DNA of 64,000 nt. It comes from Acidobacteriota bacterium. GTDB lineage: Bacteria; Acidobacteriota; Vicinamibacteria; Vicinamibacterales; CAVVIG01. Of the stretch, positions 1 through 9,329 are shown one piece after another (the first letter of the stretch is position 1; every line of letters starts with the position of its first letter). A program made the position numbers and the translations under genes. The notes under the pieces are model-generated. The model did no database searches. It saw only the letters and a list, made by a program, of their open reading frames with translations, and was not told the DNA's origin. The stretch is taken from positions 1 through 64,000 of the forward strand of contig QHWB01000069.1 of NCBI GenBank assembly GCA_003222395.1, given 5' to 3'.

Positions 1-1103
1 CCCATCGTCATATTCGGGCGCAATTCTCCGACCGTCCGTTTCACAGCCGCCATAAGCGTCGACGGTGAAGCCGAAGATCGGATGACGATGCCGGGCCAGG
101 GCCGCGGGCTTGGATGTTGGGCAATCGGCACGAATGCGATCGGCGGGATTGGTTCGCGCAACGCCGAGTACTTCGTGTCGCTCACGACGCCAATGACCTC
201 GTACACCGTTGAGGGAAAGCGCGGCTCTGCAACGGTCCGAACGGTGACGGCGATCGGGTTTGCCGACCCAAGATACCGCCGAGCGAACATCTCACTGACG
301 AGCGCGACCCGTCGCGACGTGGCGGTGTCGCCCTCGTCGAAATCACGGCCAGCCCGGAGTCGCATGCTGACTGTATTGAGGTAGTGGGGACTGACGTACG
401 TGAACTTCGAGGACCGCCTCTCCGGCGTGCTCGACGCGGGCAGTTCGATGCCCTGCGTCCAGCTGCTGCCGTTCAGCGGAAATTGGGTCGTGATTGCCGC
501 AGCGTCCACCTGAGGGACTGAGCGAATACGTTGAAGGAGCTCCGACTGTGCCGCCAACACGTGCTCCGGCGGAGGGCGATCAGTGAAGTCGGCAAACATC
601 GCGAACATGACGCCGTCACGTCTCAAGCCCGTATCGAGCGTGATCAGATTTCCGAGACGCCCCACCCTCCATTGCCGCCCGCGATGCGCACCTCAGTCAG
701 TTCCTCTGCGCGAGGGACTGGCAGGCTGCGAAGTCGAACCGCCTCAATCAGTTGAAGAATCGCGGCATTCGCGCCGATGCCGAGCGCCAGCGAGAGAATG
801 GCCACGAGCGTGAATCCCGGATTCGCGCGCAGCATGCGTGCGGCATATCGGATGTCGCGCACGGCATGGTCAATCAACGTCACACCGCGAGCGTCCCGAC
901 AGGCATCTTTTTGCTGGTCCAGTCCGCCAATCGCGATCACGGTTCGGCGACGTGCCTCCTCGGGCGTCACACCGCGGGAGACTTGCGCCTCGATGTGCTG
1001 TTCGAGGTGGAAGCGGCAGTTCGTCGTCGAGTTCTGCATCGACCTGCTTGGACGCAAGGAGTGATCGGCATCGGAGCACGAACTTGGTGATCCAGCGGCC
1101 CAT
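1..1103 (-). pseudogene. ADOP-family (FtsX/MacB-like) permease, internally deleted and frameshifted; runs off the left edge
   Basis: Three pieces of one orphan permease lie in order on the minus strand. The true N-terminus (MGRWITKFVLRCRSLL) starts at 1103, one base after the stop of a PadR remnant, the usual PadR-ADOP arrangement. A frameshift near 1015 moves it to the frame carrying the ADOP N-terminal block with LEQHIEAQVSRGVTPEEARR and the first membrane segment (FTLVAILSLALGIGANAAI). Near 645 the sequence jumps from the start of the periplasmic domain (GGNGGWGVSE) straight to a block normally found mid-protein (NLITLDTGLRRDGV). About 400 residues, including the central membrane helices, are therefore missing. 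The rest (VSEMFARRYLG, YEVIGVVSDTKY) continues to the window edge. Family membership is clear. The gene cannot make a working permease. Confidence 0.8.
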
Positions 1104-1104
1104 C

Positions 1105-1198
1105 TCACACCTCTTTGATTCTGACAATCGCGGAGATCGCGGCTGCGAGGCGTTCCCAGTTGGCGGTTTCACGTTCCAACTGCTTTCGTCCGATCGCG
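1105..1198 (-). pseudogene. C-terminal tail of a PadR-family transcriptional regulator
   Basis: About 28 codons (GRKQLERETANWERL and onward to a TGA at 1107-1105) match the last helix of the PadR-type regulators that commonly precede ADOP permeases in Acidobacteria. The stop sits one base before the ADOP start, so the two were an operon. Everything upstream, including the winged helix, is gone: the reading runs directly into the 3' end of the primase-helicase gene at about 1200. This is a rearrangement junction. Confidence 0.6.
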
Positions 1199-3511
1199 TC
1201 AATTCGTGGAACTTCGCACGGCGACCTGTACCTCACGCTTGCAATCATAGAGGCGATGCAGCCTTCCGACGTACTGCGCAATCGTCCCTCGCCAAGAGAC
1301 CGGCAGCGTCAAAAACAACGTGTCCAAACGCGGATCGTCGAATCCCTCTCCAATGTACTTGCCAGTCGCGAGGATGATGCAACCTTCGTCCAGCGGGATA
1401 GCCGCCAGCCGTTCGGCCGCTGCTCGCCGCTGCTTCTTGCCCATTCCGCCTCGCAGCACCACGACATGAGGGACGCTCGCGGAGAGTGCGCTTTCGAAAC
1501 GATCAAGGTGCTCGTTTCGTTCGGTCAGCACAAGTGGTGATCGGCCCGCGCTGACGGCCTGAGCGATCTCCTCGCATATCACTCGATTCCGCGTGTCGTC
1601 TTCCACTAGAAACTGATAAAGCGTCTGAAACTCGATTCTCTTGTCGGCCCCAGTGCTGCCGGCTGATTGAAACGCGGTCGGCCGCACGATGACCCTGTGC
1701 TCGAAGGGCCGCGCCGCCGCCTGCGCCTTTGCGTCCACCCGATGCCGTACAGGACCGCACTGCATGAAGATGATGGGATGATGGCCGTCCTTCCGCGTGA
1801 CGGTCGCTGACAAGCCGAGGACGAAACGAGCCTTCGCGCGGCGGACGACCTGCTCGAAGCTGTGCGCCGATAGGTGGTGGCATTCGTCGACGATTACATG
1901 CCCGTAGTCACCAACGCGGTCGTCCACAACACCGTTGCGAACGAGGCTCTGAATGACGGCCACATCGAGCAGACCGGTCGGTGTCTTTCGGCCACCGCCG
2001 ATTCGACCAATCGACTTTGCCGGTACGTCCACGAAGGCCGCGAGACGCTCAACCCACTGGTCGAGGAGTTGCCGCCGATGCACGAGCACCAGCGTGCTGG
2101 CGTTGCGCTGTGCGATCAGCCAGGCGGCAACCACCGTTTTCCCGAAGGCTGTCGTTGCGGACAGGACACCGGTCTCATGCTTCAACATCGCATCGGCCGC
2201 GAACTTCTGCTCGGGTCGCAGCTCACCGTGAAACGTCGCCTGCAGCGGCTGTCCATTGTGACGTTCGTCGCGGATGACCATGCGAATGTTCAGGTCCGTC
2301 AGGACTTGACGAACATCTGTCAGGCAGCCGCGCGGGAGACCGATGTGATGCGGATATTCCTCGGCGCAGCCGATGATGCGTGGCTTGTCGTATGTTGGCA
2401 GCCGCATCGCTTGCGCCTTGTAGAATTCTGGATTCTGGAATGCCGCGACACGCAGCAACCGGTTTCGCAGCCCCGGCGCCAGTCTGTCCTTGGTGACGTA
2501 GATCTCGCTGGCGAGGACGAGCTCAAGCGATTGAGGGAGGTCGCCAGCAATCGACAACTCCTTTCGGCGTCGTGATGGCGGCGCTGTCCACGGCGCAGGG
2601 TCGTCATCCTCGGCCAGCGGAAGGTTCACACCGAGGACACGGCCTCGTTGCTCGGCTTTGCGCACGACATCTTCGAGATGTCCGCGTCGAATACGCCGTA
2701 CCGTTGAAAGGAAGGCCCATTGATCGTGATGCGGGATGCCATGGTCGTCGAGGAAGACGCTGTTGCCGTCACCGCGGCGGTGTTTCTGCAGTGGCAACGC
2801 GATCAGATTGCCGAATCCACCGTGTGGCAAGGTGTCTTGATTCGGGAAGAACCTGTCGTACGAATCGAAACCGAGGTCCGGCCGACGTTTCATCGTCTCG
2901 GTCAGAATGTAGCAGCCAAGCTGTCTCGCGAGTGCGGCAGGCACAGCCTCGTCGAAGAATAGCCAGGCGTGACCGCCCCGCCCCGAACGCGACCGTTCGA
3001 GTGCAGCCGAAAGATCCATTCTGCGGCACGTCTCAATAAATGCACTTGAGTCCTCCAACCAACCGCTCTTGTCGAAATCGACCGCTAGGAAGAAGCACGT
3101 CTCATCGAAGAGCATGGGATAGACGCCGGCGACAAAGGGCTGGCCGACATCGTCGCGGCCGGAAAGGTGCCACCGGATCGCTTCATCGGTGACCGGCAGG
3201 AAGCGGCGGTTTGGGCACTCCGCGCATTTGACGCGCGGCTTTTCGCAGATGCCGCGTACCCACTCGTTGGCGCATGCGGGTGCGTAGCCGGACTTCCCTG
3301 TTTTCCGACTCTCGAATCGGCGTGGATATACGTCCTCGCGCCCGCGAAAGAGCGAGCGGAACAATGCGATCTTTTCGTCAGACGAGGAGAGCTGATGGAC
3401 TTGACCTGGACTCCGATCCACTGAATTTACCCGCCTTGAACCTTGCAGCGATGATCTCATCGTCCGGACAACGCGATCAACCGGTCGAGCCTCGGCTTCG
3501 TGAATCAGCAT
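1199..3511 (-). CDS. TOTE-type archaeo-eukaryotic primase fused to SF2 helicase, C-terminus truncated
   Basis: The 770-residue frame has two parts. Residues about 45-310 match the archaeo-eukaryotic primase domain of TOTE conflict systems. They include a cysteine cluster (ACANEW..GIC..KCAEC), the catalytic AVDFD acidic pair, the GGHAWLFF His motif and a FPNQD segment. Residues about 400-760 are a superfamily 2 helicase with a Walker-A-like AFGKT, DECHH box, SAT motif and a QYVGRLHR motif VI. TOTE proteins are predicted, not proven, nucleic-acid-targeting conflict or defence factors. The frame stops 15 or so residues after motif VI (KREVQ then an unrelated tail), where relatives continue with a short conserved C-terminus. 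The end abuts a PadR remnant. The real start may be an internal GTG near the SSSDEKIALF segment, since the first ~40 residues look non-conserved. Confidence 0.75.
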   Translation of the reverse strand: MLIHEAEARPVDRVVRTMRSSLQGSRRVNSVDRSPGQVHQLSSSDEKIALFRSLFRGREDVYPRRFESRKTGKSGYAPACANEWVRGICEKPRVKCAECPNRRFLPVTDEAIRWHLSGRDDVGQPFVAGVYPMLFDETCFFLAVDFDKSGWLEDSSAFIETCRRMDLSAALERSRSGRGGHAWLFFDEAVPAALARQLGCYILTETMKRRPDLGFDSYDRFFPNQDTLPHGGFGNLIALPLQKHRRGDGNSVFLDDHGIPHHDQWAFLSTVRRIRRGHLEDVVRKAEQRGRVLGVNLPLAEDDDPAPWTAPPSRRRKELSIAGDLPQSLELVLASEIYVTKDRLAPGLRNRLLRVAAFQNPEFYKAQAMRLPTYDKPRIIGCAEEYPHHIGLPRGCLTDVRQVLTDLNIRMVIRDERHNGQPLQATFHGELRPEQKFAADAMLKHETGVLSATTAFGKTVVAAWLIAQRNASTLVLVHRRQLLDQWVERLAAFVDVPAKSIGRIGGGRKTPTGLLDVAVIQSLVRNGVVDDRVGDYGHVIVDECHHLSAHSFEQVVRRAKARFVLGLSATVTRKDGHHPIIFMQCGPVRHRVDAKAQAAARPFEHRVIVRPTAFQSAGSTGADKRIEFQTLYQFLVEDDTRNRVICEEIAQAVSAGRSPLVLTERNEHLDRFESALSASVPHVVVLRGGMGKKQRRAAAERLAAIPLDEGCIILATGKYIGEGFDDPRLDTLFLTLPVSWRGTIAQYVGRLHRLYDCKREVQVAVRSSTN

Positions 3512-3720
3512 CTGACCCCAACGTCGGGTAGCGTCGAGGGGTAGCGCTTTGCTTCGTAAAGGTTGTGGGTTGGACGTGTCGCGAGCGGCGGAGGCGAGAA
3601 ATCTCTAACGATTCTGGATGAAGGCGGGATTTGAAGCGCCGGTCACTCGGTTCCTCGACTCGAATCCGGAAAAAAAACCGAGTGAACTGGCAGACTGAAT
3701 TTCGCGGTTTTCGTTAGAAA

Positions 3721-3768
<48 letters not shown>

Positions 3769-3869
3769 ATCGACCCGATGATCTGATATTCGCGATATTC
3801 GCGTCGGTTTCCGGATCGCACCAGCGGCACTGTGATCGTGCCGTGGCAATTGTTCTGTGTCCGGCGCGC

Positions 3870-3897
3870 CGCGAGAGGGGGCACAAAAAGGGGCACA
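3870..3897. repeat. Repeated motif GGGCACA-N5-GGGGCACA beside tRNA fragment (copy 1)
   Basis: The string GAGAGGGGGCACA followed by AAAAGGGGCACA stands 50 bases before the first tRNA-Asn fragment. A near-identical string (GGGGCACAATAAGGGGCACA) recurs at about 9588-9612 inside the serine-recombinase debris before the second tRNA-Asn fragment. A looser version (GGGCACACTCCTGGGCACAC) occurs at about 15054-15074. Such paired motifs may be relics of recombinase 3' ends. Their role is not known to me. Confidence 0.4.
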
Positions 3898-3946
3898 GTC
3901 CAGTGTCGCGCGCTAATCCCGATCTCCGTAAACGCTTGAATGCAAA

Positions 3947-3991
3947 TGGCTCCTCAGGTTGGACTCGAACCAACAACCCTCCGGTGAACAG
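3947..3991 (-). repeat. tRNA-Asn 3' fragment, copy 1 (45-bp direct repeat, att-like)
   Basis: On the minus strand this is the 3' half of tRNA-Asn: anticodon loop CTGTTCA (GTT anticodon), the variable region, T-loop GGTTCGAGTCC and acceptor end CTGAGGAGCCA. It differs at one base from a second copy at 9839-9883; the base after the anticodon is C here instead of A. The 5' half of the tRNA is absent. Read on the plus strand, the segment encodes WLLRLDSNQQPSG, the C-terminal ending of serine recombinases that use this site. The two copies are in direct orientation, 5.9 kb apart. Confidence 0.8.
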
Positions 3992-4160
3992 GTTGATGCA
4001 GGTTGTCTATCCTGTTGGTTCTTCGATGGCTTACCTCAATCCTCGTAGTTGGTTTTCCACGGTGTTCGGGAGCAAATTGTTCACTGATTGTTCACGCTCC
4101 GAGTCGCTCGTGGACCGAGCGTGGACTCGACGGCCTTTTGTCGAGAACACGCTTCGAGAT

Positions 4161-4586
4161 TCACTGCGACGACGAACCTAAAACGGCGAGTCCATGCGCC
4201 TTGGCGGCCAGCCCGAGTGCCCCGTCATGTGTGGCCATGACGAGATCCATCCGTGACATCTCTTTCCAGAGAAGGGCTGTCGCCAGGTGAATCGCATCGA
4301 GGGTGCCCAGTTCCGTCGGCATCGGCTGCGCCGCGCGATCGAGAACCACCGCATCAATTTCCACGAGTTCCAACGATGCGATCAGGCGCAGGATCGCGGC
4401 GCGTCGGTTCGCGATCTCCTCGTCCGACAGCTTCGCACGCAGCCGAAGACGATCAAGCGTGCGGAGGCTCTCGGTTGTGATCAACGCGCTCGAGACGCCT
4501 TGCTGAATCCGTCGCCATTCGGGTAACGCGTCGGGCTGACGTAGGGCGACCCGCAACAATACCGACGCGTCGACGTAGGCGATCAT
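4161..4586 (-). CDS. vapC: PIN-domain ribonuclease toxin (VapC-like)
   Basis: The 141-residue protein has the PIN-domain layout. It starts MIAYVDASVLLR with D6, has E39 in TTESLR, D97 in GTLDAIHLATAL and D121 in MATHD. These four acidic residues form the metal site that cleaves RNA in VapC toxins. All are present, so the toxin looks functional. Its ATG overlaps the TGA of the upstream antitoxin gene by four bases (ATGA), so translation is coupled. The pair sits between tRNA fragments in a decayed integrative element, a common place for toxin-antitoxin addiction modules. The RNA target is not predictable from the sequence. Confidence 0.9.
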   Translation of the reverse strand: MIAYVDASVLLRVALRQPDALPEWRRIQQGVSSALITTESLRTLDRLRLRAKLSDEEIANRRAAILRLIASLELVEIDAVVLDRAAQPMPTELGTLDAIHLATALLWKEMSRMDLVMATHDGALGLAAKAHGLAVLGSSSQ

Positions 4587-4843
4587 CGGTGCAGTTGACG
4601 TTCTTCCAGCAGCAATCGCACGACGTCGATGGTGGATTTCAGACGCTTCGGCAGTGGCACACGATTCGGCGGCGGCGTGCCGGGTGCGGGTTTGCGGATT
4701 CGAACCATCGTTCGGTCGCGGACGGGCACGATCTGGGCGACCGGCGTTTCGCGGTCGAGTACCGCAATGGTCTCGCCCGCACGAACAGCGCGTAAGTACT
4801 CGCTGAGCCGTGCCTTCAGTTCGGCAATCCGCACCTCTCTCAT
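4583..4843 (-). CDS. Phd/YefM-type antitoxin partner of the PIN toxin
   Basis: The 86-residue product begins MREVRIAELKARLSEYLRAV and continues ETIAVLDRETPVAQIVPV. This is the Phd/YefM antitoxin fold, which binds DNA through its N-terminus and neutralises the toxin through a basic, Pro-rich C-terminus (KPAPGTPPPNRVPLPKR here). I chose the ATG at 4843 because the domain starts there. An upstream ATG at 4870 would add nine residues and would lie inside a palindrome that looks like the operator. The stop overlaps the toxin start. Autoregulation by the toxin-antitoxin complex is usual for the family and fits the palindrome at the start of the gene. Confidence 0.85.
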   Translation of the reverse strand: MREVRIAELKARLSEYLRAVRAGETIAVLDRETPVAQIVPVRDRTMVRIRKPAPGTPPPNRVPLPKRLKSTIDVVRLLLEERQLHR

Positions 4844-4852
4844 AGTCACATT

Positions 4853-4870
4853 ATGACCAGAAGTGGTCAT
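4853..4870. promoter_or_regulatory. Inverted repeat at the antitoxin start, probable autoregulatory operator
   Basis: ATGACCA-GAAG-TGGTCAT is a perfect 7-bp inverted repeat with a 4-base spacer, placed 10 bases ahead of the antitoxin ATG at 4843. Toxin-antitoxin operons are normally repressed through such a palindrome. The assignment is by position and symmetry only. Confidence 0.5.
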
Positions 4871-4914
4871 CGATGCAAGCGTGATCGTAATGGCCCGCGA
4901 CGCCATCATGCGGA

Positions 4915-5254
4915 TGCTCAAGCGCGCGGAGAACTCGGGCACACGGACCAAGAGCATTATCTCTGGTGCGAGAGGCAGCATCACCACTACGACCCGACCA
5001 AGCCGGCGAAAAAGTGGGACGGCGCCTGGCGGTCGCTGCGAAACGCCGCCGGCCTGCCCGGCTTCCGATTCCACGACCTGCGCCACACGGTCGTCACGGA
5101 CCTGCTCGAGGCTGGTGAGCCCGAGCACGTTATCCAGGCGGTGACCGGCCAGCTCTCCAAGAAGATGCTGGAGCACTACTCGCACCAGCGGCTCAAGGCA
5201 AAGGGTCAGATGCTCGCGCGGATGGAAGCGCGAGGGAAGAAAGGAACGGCCTAG
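4915..5254 (+). pseudogene. Tyrosine recombinase (phage-type integrase), C-terminal fragment
   Basis: The last ~100 codons encode the catalytic half of a tyrosine recombinase: AWRSLRNAAGLPG, FHDLRHTVVT (box with the catalytic H and R), GQLSKKMLEHYSH (nucleophile Tyr) and a Lys-rich end. The N-terminal DNA-binding domain and the first catalytic Arg are missing. The second His of the usual GH-S motif is Gln (TGQLS). It is most likely the remnant of the integrase that brought in the neighbouring element. It overlaps the toxin-antitoxin promoter region on the opposite strand, so the junction lies there. Confidence 0.75.
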
Positions 5255-5296
5255 ACATCTCCAACGGCGGACATCATTACGTTTGAAGCAAGTTTC

Positions 5297-5715
5297 TCAC
5301 GCAGCAAGTGCGGCCTCCTCGTGCAGCTTTTGGATTTCGCGATCGAGCAGATCGAGGGCGCCACGGAGGGCTCGTGGAAGATGGGTCGTCCTCGGGGAGC
5401 AACGCGGCCCAATTCGGTCGAAGGATGCGCAGATAGAGTTTGGTGTAGAAGAAGGCGACTTTCAGGCCGTAGCTGGTCGCGGTGTACCGGTGCGTGTTCG
5501 GAATGCGGTGGATCAGACGCTTGAGTCGAAGGCGCCGAAGGTCATAGGTCATCTGCGCGGCGGAATACGGACGACCCCAGAGCGCCTTTACCTGTGGGCG
5601 GAGGCCGCGATTGCGAACGCCGCGCGGCAGATGGGTAAAGCCGGCGATGGCTTGGAAGAGCGCCATCACGCGCGGATCGCCGAAGCGGAATGCGGAGACT
5701 CGCTGCGCGCCGACC
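5297..5715 (-). pseudogene. Unrecognised element-associated protein, C-terminus frameshifted
   Basis: The frame encodes FRFGDPRVMALFQAIAGF, then a short winged-helix-like segment (AQMTYDLRRLRLKRLIHRI, HRYTATSYGLKVAFFYTKLY). I do not know a function for it. Near 5395 the reading shifts: the natural ending ALDLLDREIQKLHEEAALAA with a stop at 5297 is in another frame. The N-terminus is cut at 5716 by the end of an insertion sequence, so the original start is lost. The helical DNA-binding look suggests a regulator or an accessory protein of a mobile element; this is inference. Confidence 0.5.
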
Positions 5716-6865
5716 TGTAGGGTAAATAAATTCGATCCAGTCACGCAGCGCGCTGATACTCGCGTAAGAGGCCGCCGAGACGGTCGCGACGTGTCACGGT
5801 GATCGGTTGCATGCCCTCCCAGTTCTCAATCGGCGTCCGACCATTCGGAGGCGTGAGTCCCAGGCTGCGATGGGGCCTACAACCATTGTAATGATCGATA
5901 AATACAGTCAGCGTTCGCATGAGGTGCCCTGCGTTCAGGATCAGCAACCAGTCCAGGCATTCAGACCGAACCGTCCGAACAAACCGCTACGCGATCCCAT
6001 TCGGGGACCTGAATCGGCGTACGAACAATGCGCGTGCCTTGCGCCTCAAAGACGACATCGACACGGCTCGTGAACTGTCGATCATGGTCGCGAATCAGGT
6101 ATCGGACTGGGTCGGCACGCTCGGAGAGCGTCCACGCGACGTGCCGCGCCTGCTGCGTCACCCATTCGCCGTCGGGATGCGCCGTGCAGCCGGCCAGGTA
6201 CACGCGACGACTGGCGATTCCGATGAAGAACAGCACGTAGAACCGCTGGAGCCAGACGATGTCGACGGTGAAGAAATCCACGGCAATGACGCTCTTGGCG
6301 TGCGCGCGCAGGAACTCACGCCACGACGGACCCTTGCGCTTGCCTGCTGGACCAAGCGGCTCCTCGCGCAGGACCTTCTTCACAGTCGTCGCTGACACAA
6401 TCACGCAGGCCCTTCAGCTCCGCCGCGATGCGGAAGTAGCCCATCGTGGATTTTCGCGTGCCAACCACACGATCAATGCCCGAACGTCCCGACTGATCGG
6501 CGGACGACCTGCGCGGCGCGTGTACGTCCAGTGATTCGCCACCAGACGCCGGTGCCAGCGCAGAAGCGTGGCCGCCGTGACGAGAAACGACGACCAGCTG
6601 CCCCTCGGCAACATCCGGCTCGCCGCTGCCAAGAACAGTCGGTCGGCTGATCGAAACGCCGGCCGCCGAACCTGCCGGCGCAGGACCGCGAGCTCGTGCC
6701 GCAGCACGATGATCTCGAGTTCTGTCGACGCCGTCGACCGGAACCGAAGGCAGACCAACTGGAGGACACGCTGAAGCACGACGTAGCAAAGGGAAATCAC
6801 GGCCCTCCTCGAAAACAGCTGAAAAGGGCCGCTAGTTTACGCAGACCGGATTAAAACACCCTACA
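5716..6865 (-). mobile_element. Insertion sequence with rve/DDE transposase, copy 1, full length (1150 bp) but frameshifted
   Basis: Both ends carry the inverted repeat TGTAGGGT (5716-5723 and, reversed, ending at 6865), followed by similar AT-rich stretches. The minus strand encodes one transposase in several frames. The N-terminal part (6414-6800) has LEIIVLRHELAVLRR and LLRWHRRLVA. The DDE core (5961-6404) has VDFFTVD, HVAWTLSERADPVR and LIRDHDRQFT. The C-terminal part (5741-5947) has DHYNGCRPHRSLGL and ends LGGLLREYQRAA. At least three frameshifts separate them, near 6440, 6405 and 5990. The element is dead unless helped in trans. No clear target-site duplication is visible. Confidence 0.85.
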
Positions 6866-6957
6866 CGATGCATGTCGGTGGCATGGCCGAGAGTCTAATG
6901 TAGACTCGCGCTCGTCAGAAGCTACGCGCACGGTTCGACGCAGAAGGGAGCCCGGCG

Positions 6958-9177
6958 ATGAGAGCTTGGTTGATTGGCATCTTTGCGGGAGGCGTGCTCG
7001 TCTACGGCGTGATGCAAGCGCAGTCGCCTGGCTCCACGACCGCGTCACACGGCGCCGCGAAGACCGCTCCTGCGCAAGCGGTCACGAGAGGCAACGGCAC
7101 ACCAGGGAACGTGACACAAGCGCGGGTGCTCGCCGAGGCCAGTCGTGGCGACAGCTGGCTGGTGAACGGCGGAAATTTCGAGTCCCAGCACTTCAGTCCG
7201 TTGAAAAGCATTACGGACCGGAACGTCGGCCGTCTGGCCCTCGCTTGGGCGGTCGACGTGCCGAGCCCGATGGGTCTGTCAGCGGAGCCGATTGTCGTCG
7301 ACGGGGTGGTTTATCTCGGCGCTCCGTTCGACAAAGTGTTCGCCATTGACGCTGCGACAGGAAAGCTGCGCTGGCAATTCGATCCTCACATCCGGATCAA
7401 CGGCCCGTGGCGTAACTCTTATGAAGGGCGAAAGAATCGCGGTGTCGCCGTGTGGAACGGTAAGGTGTATGTCGGAACCGGCGACTGCCGGATCGTGGCG
7501 ATCGATGCGGCATCGGGGAAACGGGTATGGGAGACGCTCGTGTGCGATGCAGACCAGACGGGAATCACCGAAGCACCGAAGGTCGGCGATGGAAAGGTGT
7601 TCACCGGCTGGGCCGGCATGGAGTACGACGTGCGTGGAGGGGTGGTCGCGCTCGACGCGGAGACGGGGAAGAAAACCTGGACCTTCTGGACCACGCCAGG
7701 CGATCCCTCGAAGCCGTACGAGTCGAAGACGCTCGAGCTGGCCGCGAAAACATGGAACGGTGAATCGTGGAAGCTCGGTGGCGCAAACGTGTGGACCGCG
7801 ATCACCTACGACGCGGTTACGAACCTGCTACTGCTCGGGACGTCGACCACCGGAGAGGACGTCGGTGATCTGACCGGCACCAAATCGAGCGGCAGCAGGT
7901 TGTTCGCCAACTGCATCGTCGCGGTAGACGCGTCCACCGGTCAATACGTGTGGCACCACCAGACTGCCACGCCGCCGAGCGGCGCTGAAGAATTCCACAT
8001 TCTCATCGCCAATCTGGTGATCAACGGCAACGAGGAGCGCGCGGTGATGACCGTGCCGCGCAACGGGGTGTTCTACACACTCGACGTTCGGACGGGGAAA
8101 ACACTCCTTCCACCGCGAGGAATCGATGGCCAGCCTGTCGGAACCTTGAACCAGATTGATTTGAAGGCCCTCGCAGCATCCTCGCCGAGCGCTGCGGAAA
8201 GCAATCAAGGCACTGTTTGGGAGGAGGACCAGCATACTGCAAACGCTCCTGTCACCAGCATGGGTCACGCGTGGTTTCCCATGGCCTACAACGCGCAGAC
8301 CGGCCTCGTGTACATACCGGCCTATGAGGCTCTAGGCAGAGGTTCGACCCAGGACCCGACACTGGAAGCGGATCAACTCGCAGCGAAGGGTGGTCATCGC
8401 AGTACGAACCTCGCGCACGGCAAGCTTGTCGCATTCGATCCGATCAAACAATCGCCCCGCTGGGTCGTCACACTCCCTCTCTCGGTCAACAGCGGCGTCC
8501 TCGCCACCGCTGGGAACCTTGTGTTCCACGGCGACGCGAGCGGCGAATTGTCCGGTTACGCGGCCGACTCGGGGAAGAAAATCTGGTCGGTCAAGACTGG
8601 TTCCGCCATTCAATCAGTGCCTGTGACGTATACAGTGAACGGCGAGCAGTACGTGCTTATGCCGATCGGGCTGGGAGGGGGATTCCGGCTGTTCGGGCGA
8701 GCCAGCGACATGGCAACCCTAGAATCGAAGCGCGGGCCCGCGAGCTTGCTGGCGTTCAAGCTTGGCGGCAGAGCGACGCTCCCATCGAGTCCGGCCTACA
8801 TTCCCGACGTCCCGAAGCCACCGGAACAGACTGCCAGCCCGGAAACGATTCAGCGGGGCGCACGCGTCTACACGAAGTTCTTCTGCCACAAGTGTCACTC
8901 CCCCGACGCCGATGGAAGCGGCGCGTGGGCGCTCGACGGCGAGGTTCCCGATCTCCGCTACATGCCCGCCGGTGTGCATCAGCGCTTCAACGCGATTGTG
9001 TTAGGGGGAAGCAACCAGAGGAACGGGATGCCGAAATACGGCACGCCTCCGGGTTGGCCATGGGTCAAGACCGCGATGACGCAGGAGGAAGCGGACGCGC
9101 TGCACGCCTACCTCGTCGATCTGCAATGGAAAACATACCGCGACGGGCCGCGTGGCTTGAAGACCGGCGAAAAGTGA
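6958..9177 (+). CDS. PQQ-dependent dehydrogenase with C-terminal cytochrome c domain
   Basis: The 739-residue protein has an N-terminal signal segment (AWLIGIFAGGVLVYGV), then an eight-bladed quinoprotein propeller with W-motif blades (VFAIDAATGKLRWQFDP, VVALDAETGKKTWTFW, IVAVDASTGQYVWHHQ). Past about residue 620 there is a cytochrome c domain with the haem motif CHKCH and an axial-type Met (NGMPKYG). Such quinohaemoproteins oxidise alcohols or related substrates in the periplasm and pass electrons through the haem. GMEYDVRG keeps the Glu that binds Ca2+ in relatives. The segment usually written GDNLF, whose Asp is the catalytic base, reads GSRLF here, so activity may be altered. A good ribosome site (GAAGGGAG) lies before the ATG. 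It is intact between two mobile-element remnants. Confidence 0.9.
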   Translation: MRAWLIGIFAGGVLVYGVMQAQSPGSTTASHGAAKTAPAQAVTRGNGTPGNVTQARVLAEASRGDSWLVNGGNFESQHFSPLKSITDRNVGRLALAWAVDVPSPMGLSAEPIVVDGVVYLGAPFDKVFAIDAATGKLRWQFDPHIRINGPWRNSYEGRKNRGVAVWNGKVYVGTGDCRIVAIDAASGKRVWETLVCDADQTGITEAPKVGDGKVFTGWAGMEYDVRGGVVALDAETGKKTWTFWTTPGDPSKPYESKTLELAAKTWNGESWKLGGANVWTAITYDAVTNLLLLGTSTTGEDVGDLTGTKSSGSRLFANCIVAVDASTGQYVWHHQTATPPSGAEEFHILIANLVINGNEERAVMTVPRNGVFYTLDVRTGKTLLPPRGIDGQPVGTLNQIDLKALAASSPSAAESNQGTVWEEDQHTANAPVTSMGHAWFPMAYNAQTGLVYIPAYEALGRGSTQDPTLEADQLAAKGGHRSTNLAHGKLVAFDPIKQSPRWVVTLPLSVNSGVLATAGNLVFHGDASGELSGYAADSGKKIWSVKTGSAIQSVPVTYTVNGEQYVLMPIGLGGGFRLFGRASDMATLESKRGPASLLAFKLGGRATLPSSPAYIPDVPKPPEQTASPETIQRGARVYTKFFCHKCHSPDADGSGAWALDGEVPDLRYMPAGVHQRFNAIVLGGSNQRNGMPKYGTPPGWPWVKTAMTQEEADALHAYLVDLQWKTYRDGPRGLKTGEK

Positions 9178-9329
9178 GCACGTTGGGACACGTACTAAGG
9201 CCGGGCACGTTGGCATCGTCTACCGACTGCGCGGTGTGGACTACGAGGGATTGAGTCACCCGCAGCGTCAGGCTCTCGCACACCACGATCGTCCAGCAAC
9301 TCGGCGAGCGATGACAAGGAGAAGTTCGC

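Noticed and set aside
3843..4181. Plus-strand frame containing GSSGWTRTNNPPVN as a protein
   Set aside because: This string is the wrong-frame translation of a tRNA-Asn 3' end and often appears as a spurious protein. No domain surrounds it.
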